From positions 1 to 6,980 of the forward strand of contig CAMGSK010000078.1 of assembly GCA_946061795.1 (NCBI GenBank): 6,980 nt of DNA, written 5' to 3'. The notes beneath the pieces were generated by a model that was not told the DNA's origin, did no database searches, and worked only from the letters and a program-made list of their open reading frames with translations. Both the position numbers and the translations under genes were made by a program. Positions 1-6,211 of the stretch are shown one piece after another (positions within the stretch are counted from its first letter, which is position 1; each line of letters starts with the position of its first letter). This DNA is from an uncultured Elusimicrobium sp. GTDB lineage: Bacteria > Elusimicrobiota > Elusimicrobia > Elusimicrobiales > Elusimicrobiaceae.

Positions 1-672
1 GCCTCCGTGAAACAGCATTTGCAAGACATCGCCCACCCGCTTACTGCGCGGGACATTACATATGAAAACGCCCAGGCGCGTCAGCGGACCATGGTGCTGA
101 TGAATATAGCCAATCAGACGGGCGGGCTGGTGATCGGCACCGGGGATTTGTCTGAATTGGCGCTCGGATGGGCCACGTATAACGGGGACCATATGAGCAT
201 GTACGGCGTCAACGGCGGGGTACCCAAAACGCTGGTGCGCGGATTGGTCGCCCATTGTGCGCAGCAAACGCAAAACAAAAACTTGCGCCGGACGTTAAAC
301 GACGTACTGGATACTCCGGTAAGCCCGGAGCTGCTGCCTTCCCGCGGCAAAGAAACGGCGCAGAAAACGGAAGATTTGGTGGGGCCGTATGAACTGCATG
401 ATTTTTTTCTGTATTATTTTTTGCGTTTCGGTTTTTCACCTAAGAAGATTTTCTGGCTGGCCCGGCAGGCTTTTGCCGGTAAATACAACGAAGAGGAAAT
501 CAAAAAATGGCTGAAGACGTTCGTGCGCCGCTTTTTTGCCCAACAGTTCAAACGTTCCTGCCTGCCCGACGGGCCGAAAGTAGGCTCCGTGAGCCTTTCC
601 CCTCGCGGGGATTGGCGGATGCCTTCGGACGCTTCGGCGGCGTTGTGGCTTAAGCAGTGCGAAGATTTATAG
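1..672 (+). CDS. nadE: NAD+ synthetase, glutamine-dependent (3' part, 5' end outside window)
   Basis: This is the C-terminal 223 residues of NAD+ synthetase, which catalyses the last step of NAD+ synthesis in the cytoplasm: amidation of nicotinate adenine dinucleotide with ATP and glutamine-derived ammonia. The frame is open from base 1, so the GTG at 7 is not a real start. Visible signatures of the synthetase (ATP-pyrophosphatase) domain are [16 protein letters not shown] (in-window residues about 20-35), the block [16 protein letters not shown] (about 41-56), and [18 protein letters not shown] just after it. The C-terminal [13 protein letters not shown] motif is typical of the long (about 640 aa) bacterial form that carries an N-terminal nitrilase-type glutaminase. 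That domain and the SGGxDS ATP loop must lie upstream of the window. No terminator is seen after the stop, so transcription may run on into the secreted-protein gene. Assignment by recognition of conserved motifs; very likely correct. Confidence 0.95.
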   Translation, partial: ASVKQHLQDIAHPLTARDITYENAQARQRTMVLMNIANQTGGLVIGTGDLSELALGWATYNGDHMSMYGVNGGVPKTLVRGLVAHCAQQTQNKNLRRTLNDVLDTPVSPELLPSRGKETAQKTEDLVGPYELHDFFLYYFLRFGFSPKKIFWLARQAFAGKYNEEEIKKWLKTFVRRFFAQQFKRSCLPDGPKVGSVSLSPRGDWRMPSDASAALWLKQCEDL

Positions 673-688
673 AAAAGCCTTGAAAATA

Positions 689-718
689 TTGACCAAAACA
701 TTAAACTTAATGTATAGT
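689..718 (+). promoter_or_regulatory. Sigma70-type promoter of the secreted-protein gene
   Basis: The -35 box TTGACC (689-694) and -10 box TATAGT (713-718) each match the consensus at five of six positions and are separated by 18 nt. Transcription would start near 725, giving a leader of about 42 nt before the ATG at 767. The promoter lies wholly in the gap after nadE, so the secreted protein can be expressed independently. Prediction from sequence only. Confidence 0.65.
698..713. promoter_or_regulatory. Candidate operator palindrome in the promoter spacer
   Basis: ACATTAA (698-704) and TTAATGT (707-713) form a perfect inverted repeat with a 2-nt centre. It fills the space between the -35 and -10 boxes and overlaps the first base of the -10. 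A dimeric regulator bound here would block RNA polymerase, so repression is the likeliest effect. The regulator is unknown and no regulator gene is in the window. AT-rich palindromes also arise by chance, so confidence is moderate. Confidence 0.4.
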
Positions 719-766
719 GAAATATATGCAAAGCGGCCGCAAAGTTTTTCTTTACGGGAGAGAATT

Positions 767-1477
767 ATGAAAAAATTAATTGTTTTGACTTTATGCGCTT
801 TCTGCGCTTCGTTGGCCCAGGCGGAGAGCATGCAGTTTGTCACGCTGCTTTCTCAGCCGGTGGGCTCTTTTGCCAAAGTGAAACTGTTGGATGCAAACAC
901 CGCGGCGGAGATTAAAAATTTGAATTTTTGTCAGCCCTCTTTGGACGGAACGATTGACATCGCTTCCGGAGGAATGACCGTGAAGACACTGAAGGTGGAC
1001 ACGACGCTGGGCGGAGATGTCGGGGCCTATGCTACTTCCTCTATCCTACTGACGGCAGGAGACAATCCGGTATTGACGGGTAAGTCTTTATCTGTAAATG
1101 GGATGATGTCTATTCCCTCCAATGCCGAAGGGACCTTGACTTCTGTAAAAATCAACAGCGCCGCCGCAGTGAACATCGGAGGCAGTGTGACCTCTAAGGT
1201 CGCCTCTTTTAAAACGATGGACTTAAAGGACAAGGCCGTTTTAAAAAATGCCGCCGCTTTATCGGTCAGAGCATCCCGAGATTCCATGAAGTGGGAGAAG
1301 CATACTAAAGAAGGATGTACGGGTGACAAATGCTCCCCGACCTTGCTTATGGGAAGTCCGTTGTATGCGATATCTGTTAATCCCGGTTGGTCTATCCGCA
1401 ACCCCGGGCTTATTGTGGACGGAGTGTTAAACCAGCAGGTGACGACGATAAAGCCGAATGTTTCAGTCTTGCCTTAA
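767..1477 (+). CDS. Secreted protein of unknown function, possible beta-solenoid
   Basis: I do not recognise this 236-aa protein. The first 19 residues form a Sec signal peptide (MKKL, then a hydrophobic core, then AQA before the likely cleavage at 19/20), so it should be exported to the periplasm, outer membrane or outside; there is no lipobox at the cleavage site. The start at ATG 767 is chosen because GGGAG (756-760) lies 6 nt upstream and because the signal peptide begins there; the longer frame from a TTG at 680 would start upstream of the promoter's -10 box. The mature protein is rich in Ser, Ala, Val, Lys and Gly. Residues about 65-170 alternate short hydrophobic strands with Gly/Asn turns at a loose 18-20 residue spacing, which resembles a beta-solenoid; this is an impression, not a domain hit. 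Mature cysteines are C55 and a C184-x4-C189 pair in a charged, Lys-rich stretch (about 171-190), which could form a disulphide. No catalytic motif is evident. A strong terminator follows 16 nt after the stop. Confidence 0.85.
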   Translation: MKKLIVLTLCAFCASLAQAESMQFVTLLSQPVGSFAKVKLLDANTAAEIKNLNFCQPSLDGTIDIASGGMTVKTLKVDTTLGGDVGAYATSSILLTAGDNPVLTGKSLSVNGMMSIPSNAEGTLTSVKINSAAAVNIGGSVTSKVASFKTMDLKDKAVLKNAAALSVRASRDSMKWEKHTKEGCTGDKCSPTLLMGSPLYAISVNPGWSIRNPGLIVDGVLNQQVTTIKPNVSVLP

Positions 1478-1492
1478 AATTATCCTTTTTTC

Positions 1493-1523
1493 AAACCCCG
1501 GCAATTGGTTGCCGGGGTTTTTT
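1493..1523 (+). terminator. Rho-independent terminator after the secreted-protein gene
   Basis: AAACCCCGGCAA (1493-1504) pairs perfectly with TTGCCGGGGTTT (1509-1520) around a 4-nt TTGG loop, and a run of six T follows the GC-rich core (1518-1523). It is placed 16 nt after the stop codon, and there is no other terminator between nadE and here. It would therefore end both the secreted-protein transcript and any nadE readthrough. Confidence 0.92.
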
Positions 1524-1540
1524 ATGAACACCTTACAGAA

Positions 1541-1615
1541 CCCCGTGTATAAACATGGGGATGAATGTATATTCCGCCACAAAAACGGAGTTTTCTCCTT
1601 GTCAGTTAGCGGCGG
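1541..1615. other. Structured intergenic segment, possible small RNA
   Basis: Two folded elements sit here in the convergent gap. CCCCGTGT (1541-1548) pairs with ACATGGGG (1553-1560) with one G-U pair and an ATAA loop. Then CCGCC (1574-1578) can pair with GGCGG (1611-1615), ACAA (1579-1582) with TTGT (1599-1602), and GGAG (1587-1590) with CTCC (1595-1598), leaving bulges at 1583-1586 and 1603-1610. Read on the - strand, the inner hairpin is followed by five T (1585-1581), so it may instead be a weak extra terminator. A weak + strand promoter (TGAACA 1525-1530, 17 nt, TATAAA 1548-1553) could start a short RNA near 1560. No known RNA family is recognised and no coding frame is convincing. Confidence 0.3.
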
Positions 1616-1646
1616 GCCAAATCAAGCGAAGCTGAGATTTTGAAAC

Positions 1647-1674
1647 AAAAAAAGCCACGGGTAAGAGCCCGAGG
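1647..1674 (-). terminator. Second, backup terminator for the AsmA transcript
   Basis: On the - strand CCTCGGG (1674-1668) pairs with CCCGTGG (1661-1655) across a CTCTTA loop, with one T-T mismatch. One C (1654) then leads into seven T (1653-1647). This has the layout of a rho-independent terminator and lies about 50 nt beyond the main AsmA terminator, so it would catch transcripts that pass the first. The stem is short (six true pairs), hence moderate confidence. Confidence 0.5.
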
Positions 1675-1683
1675 AGTTCCACA

Positions 1684-1724
1684 TCTAACGAAAAACATTA
1701 ACCTGGCCGGTGTTTTTCGTTAGA
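1684..1724. repeat. Perfect 14-bp inverted repeat with 13-nt centre
   Basis: TCTAACGAAAAACA (1684-1697) and TGTTTTTCGTTAGA (1711-1724) are exact reverse complements around a 13-nt centre (1698-1710). It has no T run on either side in the sense needed for a standard terminator and directly abuts the T tract of the minus-strand AsmA terminator. The outermost bases read ATCTAAC (1683-1689) and GTTAGAC (1719-1725), which fit the RYYYAAC and GTTRRRY ends of integron attC sites. However, the element is only 43 bp and has perfectly matched arms, unlike known attC sites. It may be a dispersed intergenic repeat, a transcript-end hairpin or a protein-binding site. The repeat itself is certain; its role is not. 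Confidence 0.85.
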
Positions 1725-1725
1725 C

Positions 1726-1757
1726 AAAAAAACGTCCTCCCGGGAAGAGAGGACGTT
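1726..1757 (-). terminator. Rho-independent terminator of the AsmA-family gene
   Basis: On the - strand AACGTCCTC (1757-1749) pairs with GAGGACGTT (1739-1731) around a 9-nt loop, followed by a T tract (1732-1726). It begins 18 nt after the AsmA stop codon at 1778-1776. Stem, spacing and T run are all as expected. Confidence 0.9.
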
Positions 1758-1775
1758 GAAAAGCTTACGGAAAAA

Positions 1776-3941
1776 TTATTTTTTCTCTTCCGAATCTTTC
1801 TTTTTAAACAATCCCCCGATGCCTTTGACTACGCCCACGGCGGCTCCCACCGTATCTTTGACGGCGGTGGCTCCCGCTTCTGCGGTGCTTTTAGCTGCGT
1901 TGGCCGTGGTGCCTGCAACCTTTACGGGAGTCTTGTAATTTAAGATTCCCCCCACCAGTCCGGCGGCCGTGCCGGCTACGTCCAGCTTGCCGGAAGGCTG
2001 GCTCATCGTCCCGCCGATTTTAATGACGATCGGCGTTTGTGAGGTCAGCACTGTGGCGGATACGCGCATATTCAAGGCTTCATTTTTAAAATTCAGCGTG
2101 CCGGAAGCTTTCATGTCGCTGACGGAAGAGTTAAAATGCGTTTCGGCCACGGTCATCAAACCGTTTTGGAATACATATTCTCCGGAGCCGGAGCTGAATT
2201 TAATCTTGCCTTTGTCCTCCGGTTTTTGCGCGGGGAAAATTTCCACTCCCAGCTTGGCGGTCACTTTATTTACCAGGGTCAGCGGCAGGGTCAGGATTTT
2301 AATAATGCGGTTTTCTCTGGCGAACAAATCCAGATCTTTGACGGCCCCTTCCTGTAAAACAAATTTGACGGAACCGTTGGCCTGTTTCATTGCGGCGCTG
2401 GCTTTTTTCAAATCCGCATTCAGTTCAAAACCCTGGGTGGTAAAGAACGGCACGGAAATTTCTCCTATTTTGACGGAACCCTTGACGTTAAACAAGGTTT
2501 CGGGGCCTTCCGGCGCGGCTTCTTCGGATGTATCCGCCGTCTGACTTGCGGCGGTTTCTTCCGTATTCCCTCCGGGGAAACGTTCCAGGGTAAGTTTGGA
2601 CAAGTCAAAGTGGAACAACAAATCCAACACTCCGCCCAAATCTTTGTATGCAAACGAAGAAGTAAACGGAGCCTGATTCAGTTTGCCGGTTAACGAAGAG
2701 CAGGAGACATCTGCCAAGGATTTAATCACAATCGTTCCGTTGAGTCCGGAAAGCGTCAGCGGGTCATACACGACGGTCAAATCTTTCATCGTCAAGCTTC
2801 CGCGTACGTCTTGCCCGTCTTTTTTGTCCGTAGCGGAGAATTGACCGCGCATGACGCCGCCTATTCCGTAGCCGGAGAGCATCTGCGCCATATTGGCGAT
2901 TTGGGCCATGTCCGCAAACAATTCAGCGCTGAGGTTATACGTGGGTGCGGCCCCGCCCCAGCCCGCGTTGCCTTTGGCGGAAAAGAAAGAATCCGACAAA
3001 GAGAGTTTAGCCAGTTTAATAACGGCCGAAGAACTTTGCAAATCCGCCTGCGCCGCGGCGGAAAAGTGAATGTCGGGCAGGACAAAGGCGGGCAAATCCG
3101 GCAGAACGTCGGAGAGAGAGGCGTTGGAGACCCCCGATATTTTGCCTTTCAGTTCCACGTCCGGTTTTTCAAAATTTTTCGCTTCGCCCCATAACGTAAA
3201 GGTGATGTCTTTATATTTCATCGTTAAGTTATTCAGCGCGGCGCGGGCTTTATTAAAATCCATGGCGGCCAAATCCGCCGTAGCGGAAGCCTGTACGGGG
3301 ATCGTCACGTTTAAGCCGGAAGTGTCTTGATAATCCGTCGTAAAAGACAGAGAGGCGTCAAAAGGCGCGTTCAGACTGAAATTTTTGATTTCCAAATTTA
3401 AATTGGTGACGGATGCGTCCATCCCGCTTTGCAGGTCTTTATAATAAAGGTTGCAGTCTTGCGCGTAAATGCGCTGCGCATTGAGTTCAAAAGGAAAGTC
3501 CGATGAAGCTTGAGGCTCCTGCGTTTCAGAAGGCTGGGATGAGGCTGTTTCGGAAAGCAGATCGGAAAAGTTAAAGTTTCCGTCTTTGGTTTTGAGGATG
3601 TTTACATCCAGCCCTTCCAAACCGACGGAAGCGATTTCAATGCGTTTTTTAAACAGAGGTTTTAACGCGATTTTAACGACGGCTTCGTCTGCTTTGACGA
3701 ACGTGCCCTGCGCAAAAGAAGATTTTTCGGATACGGCAAAATCTTTGAGAGTCACGCCGATAAGGTTAAAAGACACGTCGGAAAAATTCACTTCCCGCTG
3801 CAGCGCCTGCGCGGCGTATCCCTGCGCGATAGTCTTGATTTTTTCCGGCGGGAACATGATTTTCAGCGTAATGAACGCCGCAATCAGCAAAACGACAAAA
3901 ACAGCCGCCAAAACGGCCATAAGTTTAAGCAATTTTTTCAT
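1776..3941 (-). CDS. AsmA family protein
   Basis: This 721-aa protein has the AsmA-family layout: a short cytoplasmic N-terminus, one membrane anchor (residues about 5-28), then a long, mostly beta-strand periplasmic region. The block after the anchor (about 30-120) contains the usual elements, including a hydrophobic stretch ending LKDFAVSE and a GLEGLDVNILKTKDGNFNF segment. Residues about 484-650 resemble the AsmA C-terminal domain, with GSVKFVLQEGAVKDLDLFA and ASGTLNFKNEALNM. Two low-complexity Ser/Thr/Glu/Pro linkers (about 131-148 and 457-481) separate the folded parts. The end is Ala/Gly/Val-rich (about 656-712) with a Lys/Glu tail. Family members such as AsmA, YhdP and TamB are linked to phospholipid movement between the membranes and to outer-membrane integrity; that role is inferred here, and the exact subfamily is not clear. 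The ATG at 3941 has no Shine-Dalgarno sequence, and no ATG, GTG or TTG occurs in frame in the 60 nt upstream. The gene is flanked by its own promoter and terminator. Confidence 0.9.
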   Translation of the reverse strand: MKKLLKLMAVLAAVFVVLLIAAFITLKIMFPPEKIKTIAQGYAAQALQREVNFSDVSFNLIGVTLKDFAVSEKSSFAQGTFVKADEAVVKIALKPLFKKRIEIASVGLEGLDVNILKTKDGNFNFSDLLSETASSQPSETQEPQASSDFPFELNAQRIYAQDCNLYYKDLQSGMDASVTNLNLEIKNFSLNAPFDASLSFTTDYQDTSGLNVTIPVQASATADLAAMDFNKARAALNNLTMKYKDITFTLWGEAKNFEKPDVELKGKISGVSNASLSDVLPDLPAFVLPDIHFSAAAQADLQSSSAVIKLAKLSLSDSFFSAKGNAGWGGAAPTYNLSAELFADMAQIANMAQMLSGYGIGGVMRGQFSATDKKDGQDVRGSLTMKDLTVVYDPLTLSGLNGTIVIKSLADVSCSSLTGKLNQAPFTSSFAYKDLGGVLDLLFHFDLSKLTLERFPGGNTEETAASQTADTSEEAAPEGPETLFNVKGSVKIGEISVPFFTTQGFELNADLKKASAAMKQANGSVKFVLQEGAVKDLDLFARENRIIKILTLPLTLVNKVTAKLGVEIFPAQKPEDKGKIKFSSGSGEYVFQNGLMTVAETHFNSSVSDMKASGTLNFKNEALNMRVSATVLTSQTPIVIKIGGTMSQPSGKLDVAGTAAGLVGGILNYKTPVKVAGTTANAAKSTAEAGATAVKDTVGAAVGVVKGIGGLFKKKDSEEKK

Positions 3942-3947
3942 ATATAA

Positions 3948-3978
3948 ATTATAACAATTTGCCCGGTTTGCGGGACAA
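3948..3978 (-). promoter_or_regulatory. Promoter of the AsmA-family gene, apparently leaderless
   Basis: On the - strand a perfect TATAAT -10 box lies at 3953-3948. Counting the A of the start codon (3941) as +1, this box covers -12 to -7, the standard position, so the mRNA would begin at or next to the ATG. A weaker -35, TTGTCC (3978-3973, four of six), sits 19 nt upstream, slightly long. The absence of any GGAG-like sequence between the box and the ATG agrees with a leaderless message. Confidence 0.55.
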
Positions 3979-4019
3979 GGGAAAAGAAAGGTTAGATTTT
4001 GGGAAAGAAAGAAGTTTTC

Positions 4020-4053
4020 TTTCGTCCCCTTTACCGAAGCAAAGGGGACGAAA
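4020..4053 (-). terminator. Long UUCG hairpin after the phosphate transporter unit
   Basis: TTTCGTCCCCTTT (4020-4032 on +) is perfectly complementary to AAAGGGGACGAAA (4041-4053). In the - strand RNA the stem extends by a G-U and a C-G pair and is capped by a UUCG tetraloop, one of the most stable RNA loops. The C(UUCG)G cap exists only in the - strand RNA, which ties the hairpin to the unit ending with the YkvA gene 16 nt upstream. It lacks a T run (GAAAAC follows), so it may terminate poorly and instead protect the mRNA 3' end. It also overlaps an alternative hairpin (see findings). Confidence 0.6.
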
Positions 4054-4068
4054 CGTTTGCCTCAAAAG

Positions 4069-4362
4069 TCAGCCGCGCTTTTTATAATCTTTGATGTCGC
4101 CCAAATCAATGACCTTATCTTTGGTCTGGGCTTGGCAGGCGCGGAAACGGGCGATGTCTTTTTTTATCATGGCCAGCACCAGCAGAACAAACGTGGCGTC
4201 ATCGGCTATACCCAACAAAGGTAATACGTCGGGCAGAAAGTCGGCCGGGCTGATAACGTACACCGCACACAGCAGCGCGGTGAAGAACGTTTTCCACGGC
4301 ATGGGAAAACGTCCTTTCACGATGGCCAGCAGCATGGCAAAAAAATCCGGAATGTTTTTCAT
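4069..4362 (-). CDS. YkvA family (DUF1232) small membrane protein
   Basis: This 97-aa protein matches the YkvA/DUF1232 family. The diagnostic block is YVISPADFLPDVLPLLGIADDA (residues about 35-56, shown here as its key parts: SPADFLPD at 38-45 and the DD pair at 54-55), preceded by the usual KGRFPMPWKT. A membrane segment covers about 24-37 and a second hydrophobic stretch about 47-65. The C-terminus is charged. The function of the family is not established; members are small inner-membrane proteins. The ATG at 4362 lies 8 nt after the stop of the phosphate transporter gene and has no clear Shine-Dalgarno sequence, so translation is probably coupled to the gene before it. Length and motif position fit the family, and the start agrees with them. 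Confidence 0.88.
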   Translation of the reverse strand: MKNIPDFFAMLLAIVKGRFPMPWKTFFTALLCAVYVISPADFLPDVLPLLGIADDATFVLLVLAMIKKDIARFRACQAQTKDKVIDLGDIKDYKKRG

Positions 4363-4370
4363 TTGTTTGA

Positions 4371-6167
4371 TTAAGCGAGGGGCTCGTCCTGCGTGGGCGA
4401 GGGTGTACCCGCCAGTTTCTCCGGCGCCGCGTCCACCGCGCGCATATGCAGCACGCTTTCCACAATGCGCATGGCGTAGTCCCCCATGCGTTCAAAGTTA
4501 TTCAGCACGTCTCCGTAAGCGGTAATGGAGGCGGTGGAAACGTTTTCCCCTTGAGAAATCCGCGTATTGCGTTCTTCTCTCAACGCTTTGCGCATGGCGT
4601 TCAGCGCGGTTTCGTCTCTCAAAGCCGTTTTAAAGATTTGCATGGTTTGGGCTTTGCTGACGGCGTTGGGGAAATTGACCAGAGAAGCTTTGGCGTTTTT
4701 GATGACTTCTTTGGTCTTCCGGGCGATTTCTTCCATGTTTTCTAAGTCTTTTTCGCTGAAGGACCTAGGCGTGGTGTTGCGGAATTTTTCCAAAATTTTG
4801 GCTATTTTTTCTCCGCAGTCGCCCATGCCTTCCACGCTGTTGGTCAGGTCAAAGAGTGTGACGGTCTGCGCTACGGCGTGGCGGGAAAGGTTGCCGTGGG
4901 ACATTTGCGTCAGAAACGTGTTGATTTTATGTTCCAGCACGTCGGTGGTGCTTTCGGCGTCTTTGGCGTCGGCGATCAGGCGTTCAAAGAGTTTTTCGTC
5001 GTCGGTTTTTAACGCATAAATCAACTTATCCGTCAGCTTGGACACAAAGCCCATCATGCGTTCCACTTCTTTGCGCGCCGTTAAAATAGCCAGCTCCGGC
5101 GTCTGATTAAAACGCGTGTTGAGAAACACCAGCTCCGTGTCTTGGTGTTTGTCTTCGCGTTTGCTTTTGGGGATGGCCAGCAGCGTCAACGCCGCCAGCT
5201 GGCGCAGCAGCGGCAGCATGAGCAGGGTGTTTGCCACGTTAAACACCGTATGGAAAGCCGAAATGTGATAAGGCAGCACGCTGGTCAGCTGCGCCGGGTC
5301 GGAGGTAAAAGGGCTTCCGGGCACCAGCCAGTCAATAAATGCGATAAAGTGGCGGAAAATCAGCGCCACCCACAGAACGCCGATGAAGTTAAATAAAAAG
5401 TGGCCCAGAGCGGCTCTTCTGGCCGTTTTGGTTGCGCCGATGGCTGCCAGATTGGCGGTAATGGTGGTGCCGATATTTTCCCCCAAGACCAACGCACAGG
5501 CGGTGGGAAAATTAATAATACCGGCGGCCGCACAGGTAAGCGTCATAGCCATGACCGCGCTGGAAGACTGCAAAATAACCGTCAGCAGCGTGCCGACCGC
5601 AATCAGCGCGGTTAAACTCAGCAATCCGTCCGGCGTAAGTTTGGAGAGCCATTGCAGCACAAAAGGGCTTTGCGCAAAATCGGCCGGGATGGTGTTCTTC
5701 ATAATATCTAAGCCCAGAAACAGTAGTCCAAACCCCACGGCGGCCTCGCCGATGCGGCGGGCGGCCACCCATTTGGAAGGCAGAAACTGGCTGAAAAATC
5801 CGACGGCTATAACAGGCAGCGCAAAGAGCGATATTTGTACTTTAAATCCGAACAGGCTGACCACCCACGCCGTCAGGGTGGTGCCGATGTTGGCGCCGAA
5901 TATGACCCCCAAGGCCTGATACAGCGTCAGCAGCCCCGCGCTGGTAAACCCCACGACCATCACGGTGGTCGCGCTGGAGGACTGGATAATGGACGTCACC
6001 AACATGCCGGAAAACATGGCCGAGACCCGGTTGTTCGTGGCGGCCGCAATCAGCTGGCGCATCTTGACGCCGGCCATTTTCTGCAGGCCGTCGCTCATGA
6101 TTTTCATACCAAATAGGAACACCGCCAATCCTCCCAGCAGGTTCATGGTAATCAGTACCGTATTCAT
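4371..6167 (-). CDS. Na+/phosphate cotransporter family protein with PhoU-like domain
   Basis: This 598-aa inner-membrane protein belongs to the NptA/YjbB group of Na+-dependent phosphate transporters. It has two Na/Pi-cotransport repeats, each with the signature QSSS motif and a following GxNIGTT motif: QSSSATT at 62-68 with GANIGTT at 91-97, and QSSSA at 200-204 with GENIGTT at 229-235. About eight membrane segments fill residues 1-335. A cytoplasmic helical PhoU-like region covers about 355-575, with the paired motifs EGMGD (446-450) and ERMGD (559-563). Known relatives move inorganic phosphate with Na+, and some act mainly in export; direction cannot be told here. The N-terminus LLGGLAVFLFGMKIMSDGLQ is the normal family start, and AAGGAG (6184-6179) lies 11 nt upstream, a little far. 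The gene sits between a terminator and the YkvA gene. Only 44 nt separate that terminator from the ATG and I find no good promoter there. Family assignment is firm. Confidence 0.95.
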   Translation of the reverse strand: MNTVLITMNLLGGLAVFLFGMKIMSDGLQKMAGVKMRQLIAAATNNRVSAMFSGMLVTSIIQSSSATTVMVVGFTSAGLLTLYQALGVIFGANIGTTLTAWVVSLFGFKVQISLFALPVIAVGFFSQFLPSKWVAARRIGEAAVGFGLLFLGLDIMKNTIPADFAQSPFVLQWLSKLTPDGLLSLTALIAVGTLLTVILQSSSAVMAMTLTCAAAGIINFPTACALVLGENIGTTITANLAAIGATKTARRAALGHFLFNFIGVLWVALIFRHFIAFIDWLVPGSPFTSDPAQLTSVLPYHISAFHTVFNVANTLLMLPLLRQLAALTLLAIPKSKREDKHQDTELVFLNTRFNQTPELAILTARKEVERMMGFVSKLTDKLIYALKTDDEKLFERLIADAKDAESTTDVLEHKINTFLTQMSHGNLSRHAVAQTVTLFDLTNSVEGMGDCGEKIAKILEKFRNTTPRSFSEKDLENMEEIARKTKEVIKNAKASLVNFPNAVSKAQTMQIFKTALRDETALNAMRKALREERNTRISQGENVSTASITAYGDVLNNFERMGDYAMRIVESVLHMRAVDAAPEKLAGTPSPTQDEPLA

Positions 6168-6211
6168 CTTTTTTGTTTCTCCTTTTTTCTTGTCCTTTAT
6201 TTGAAATTGTT

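Noticed and set aside
733..740. GCGGCCGC palindrome before the secreted-protein gene
   Set aside because: A short GC-rich palindrome that also occurs inside coding sequence here; no reason to give it a function.
680..766. A longer start (TTG at 680) for the secreted protein
   Set aside because: It would start upstream of the predicted -35 box and hide the signal peptide inside the protein; the ATG at 767 has a Shine-Dalgarno sequence and a proper signal peptide.
1458..1643. A 61-aa open frame, or its 39-aa version from the ATG at 1524
   Set aside because: The long form overlaps the secreted-protein stop and runs through the terminator stem; the ATG at 1524 follows a T run with no Shine-Dalgarno sequence and the peptide resembles nothing I know.
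1683..1725. Calling the inverted repeat a functional integron attC site
   Set aside because: Too short, perfectly paired arms, a single copy in the window and no integrase gene; kept only as a hypothesis.
1710..1943. Open frames on the + strand over the end of the AsmA gene
   Set aside because: They are opposite-strand shadows of the AsmA coding sequence and lack start signals.
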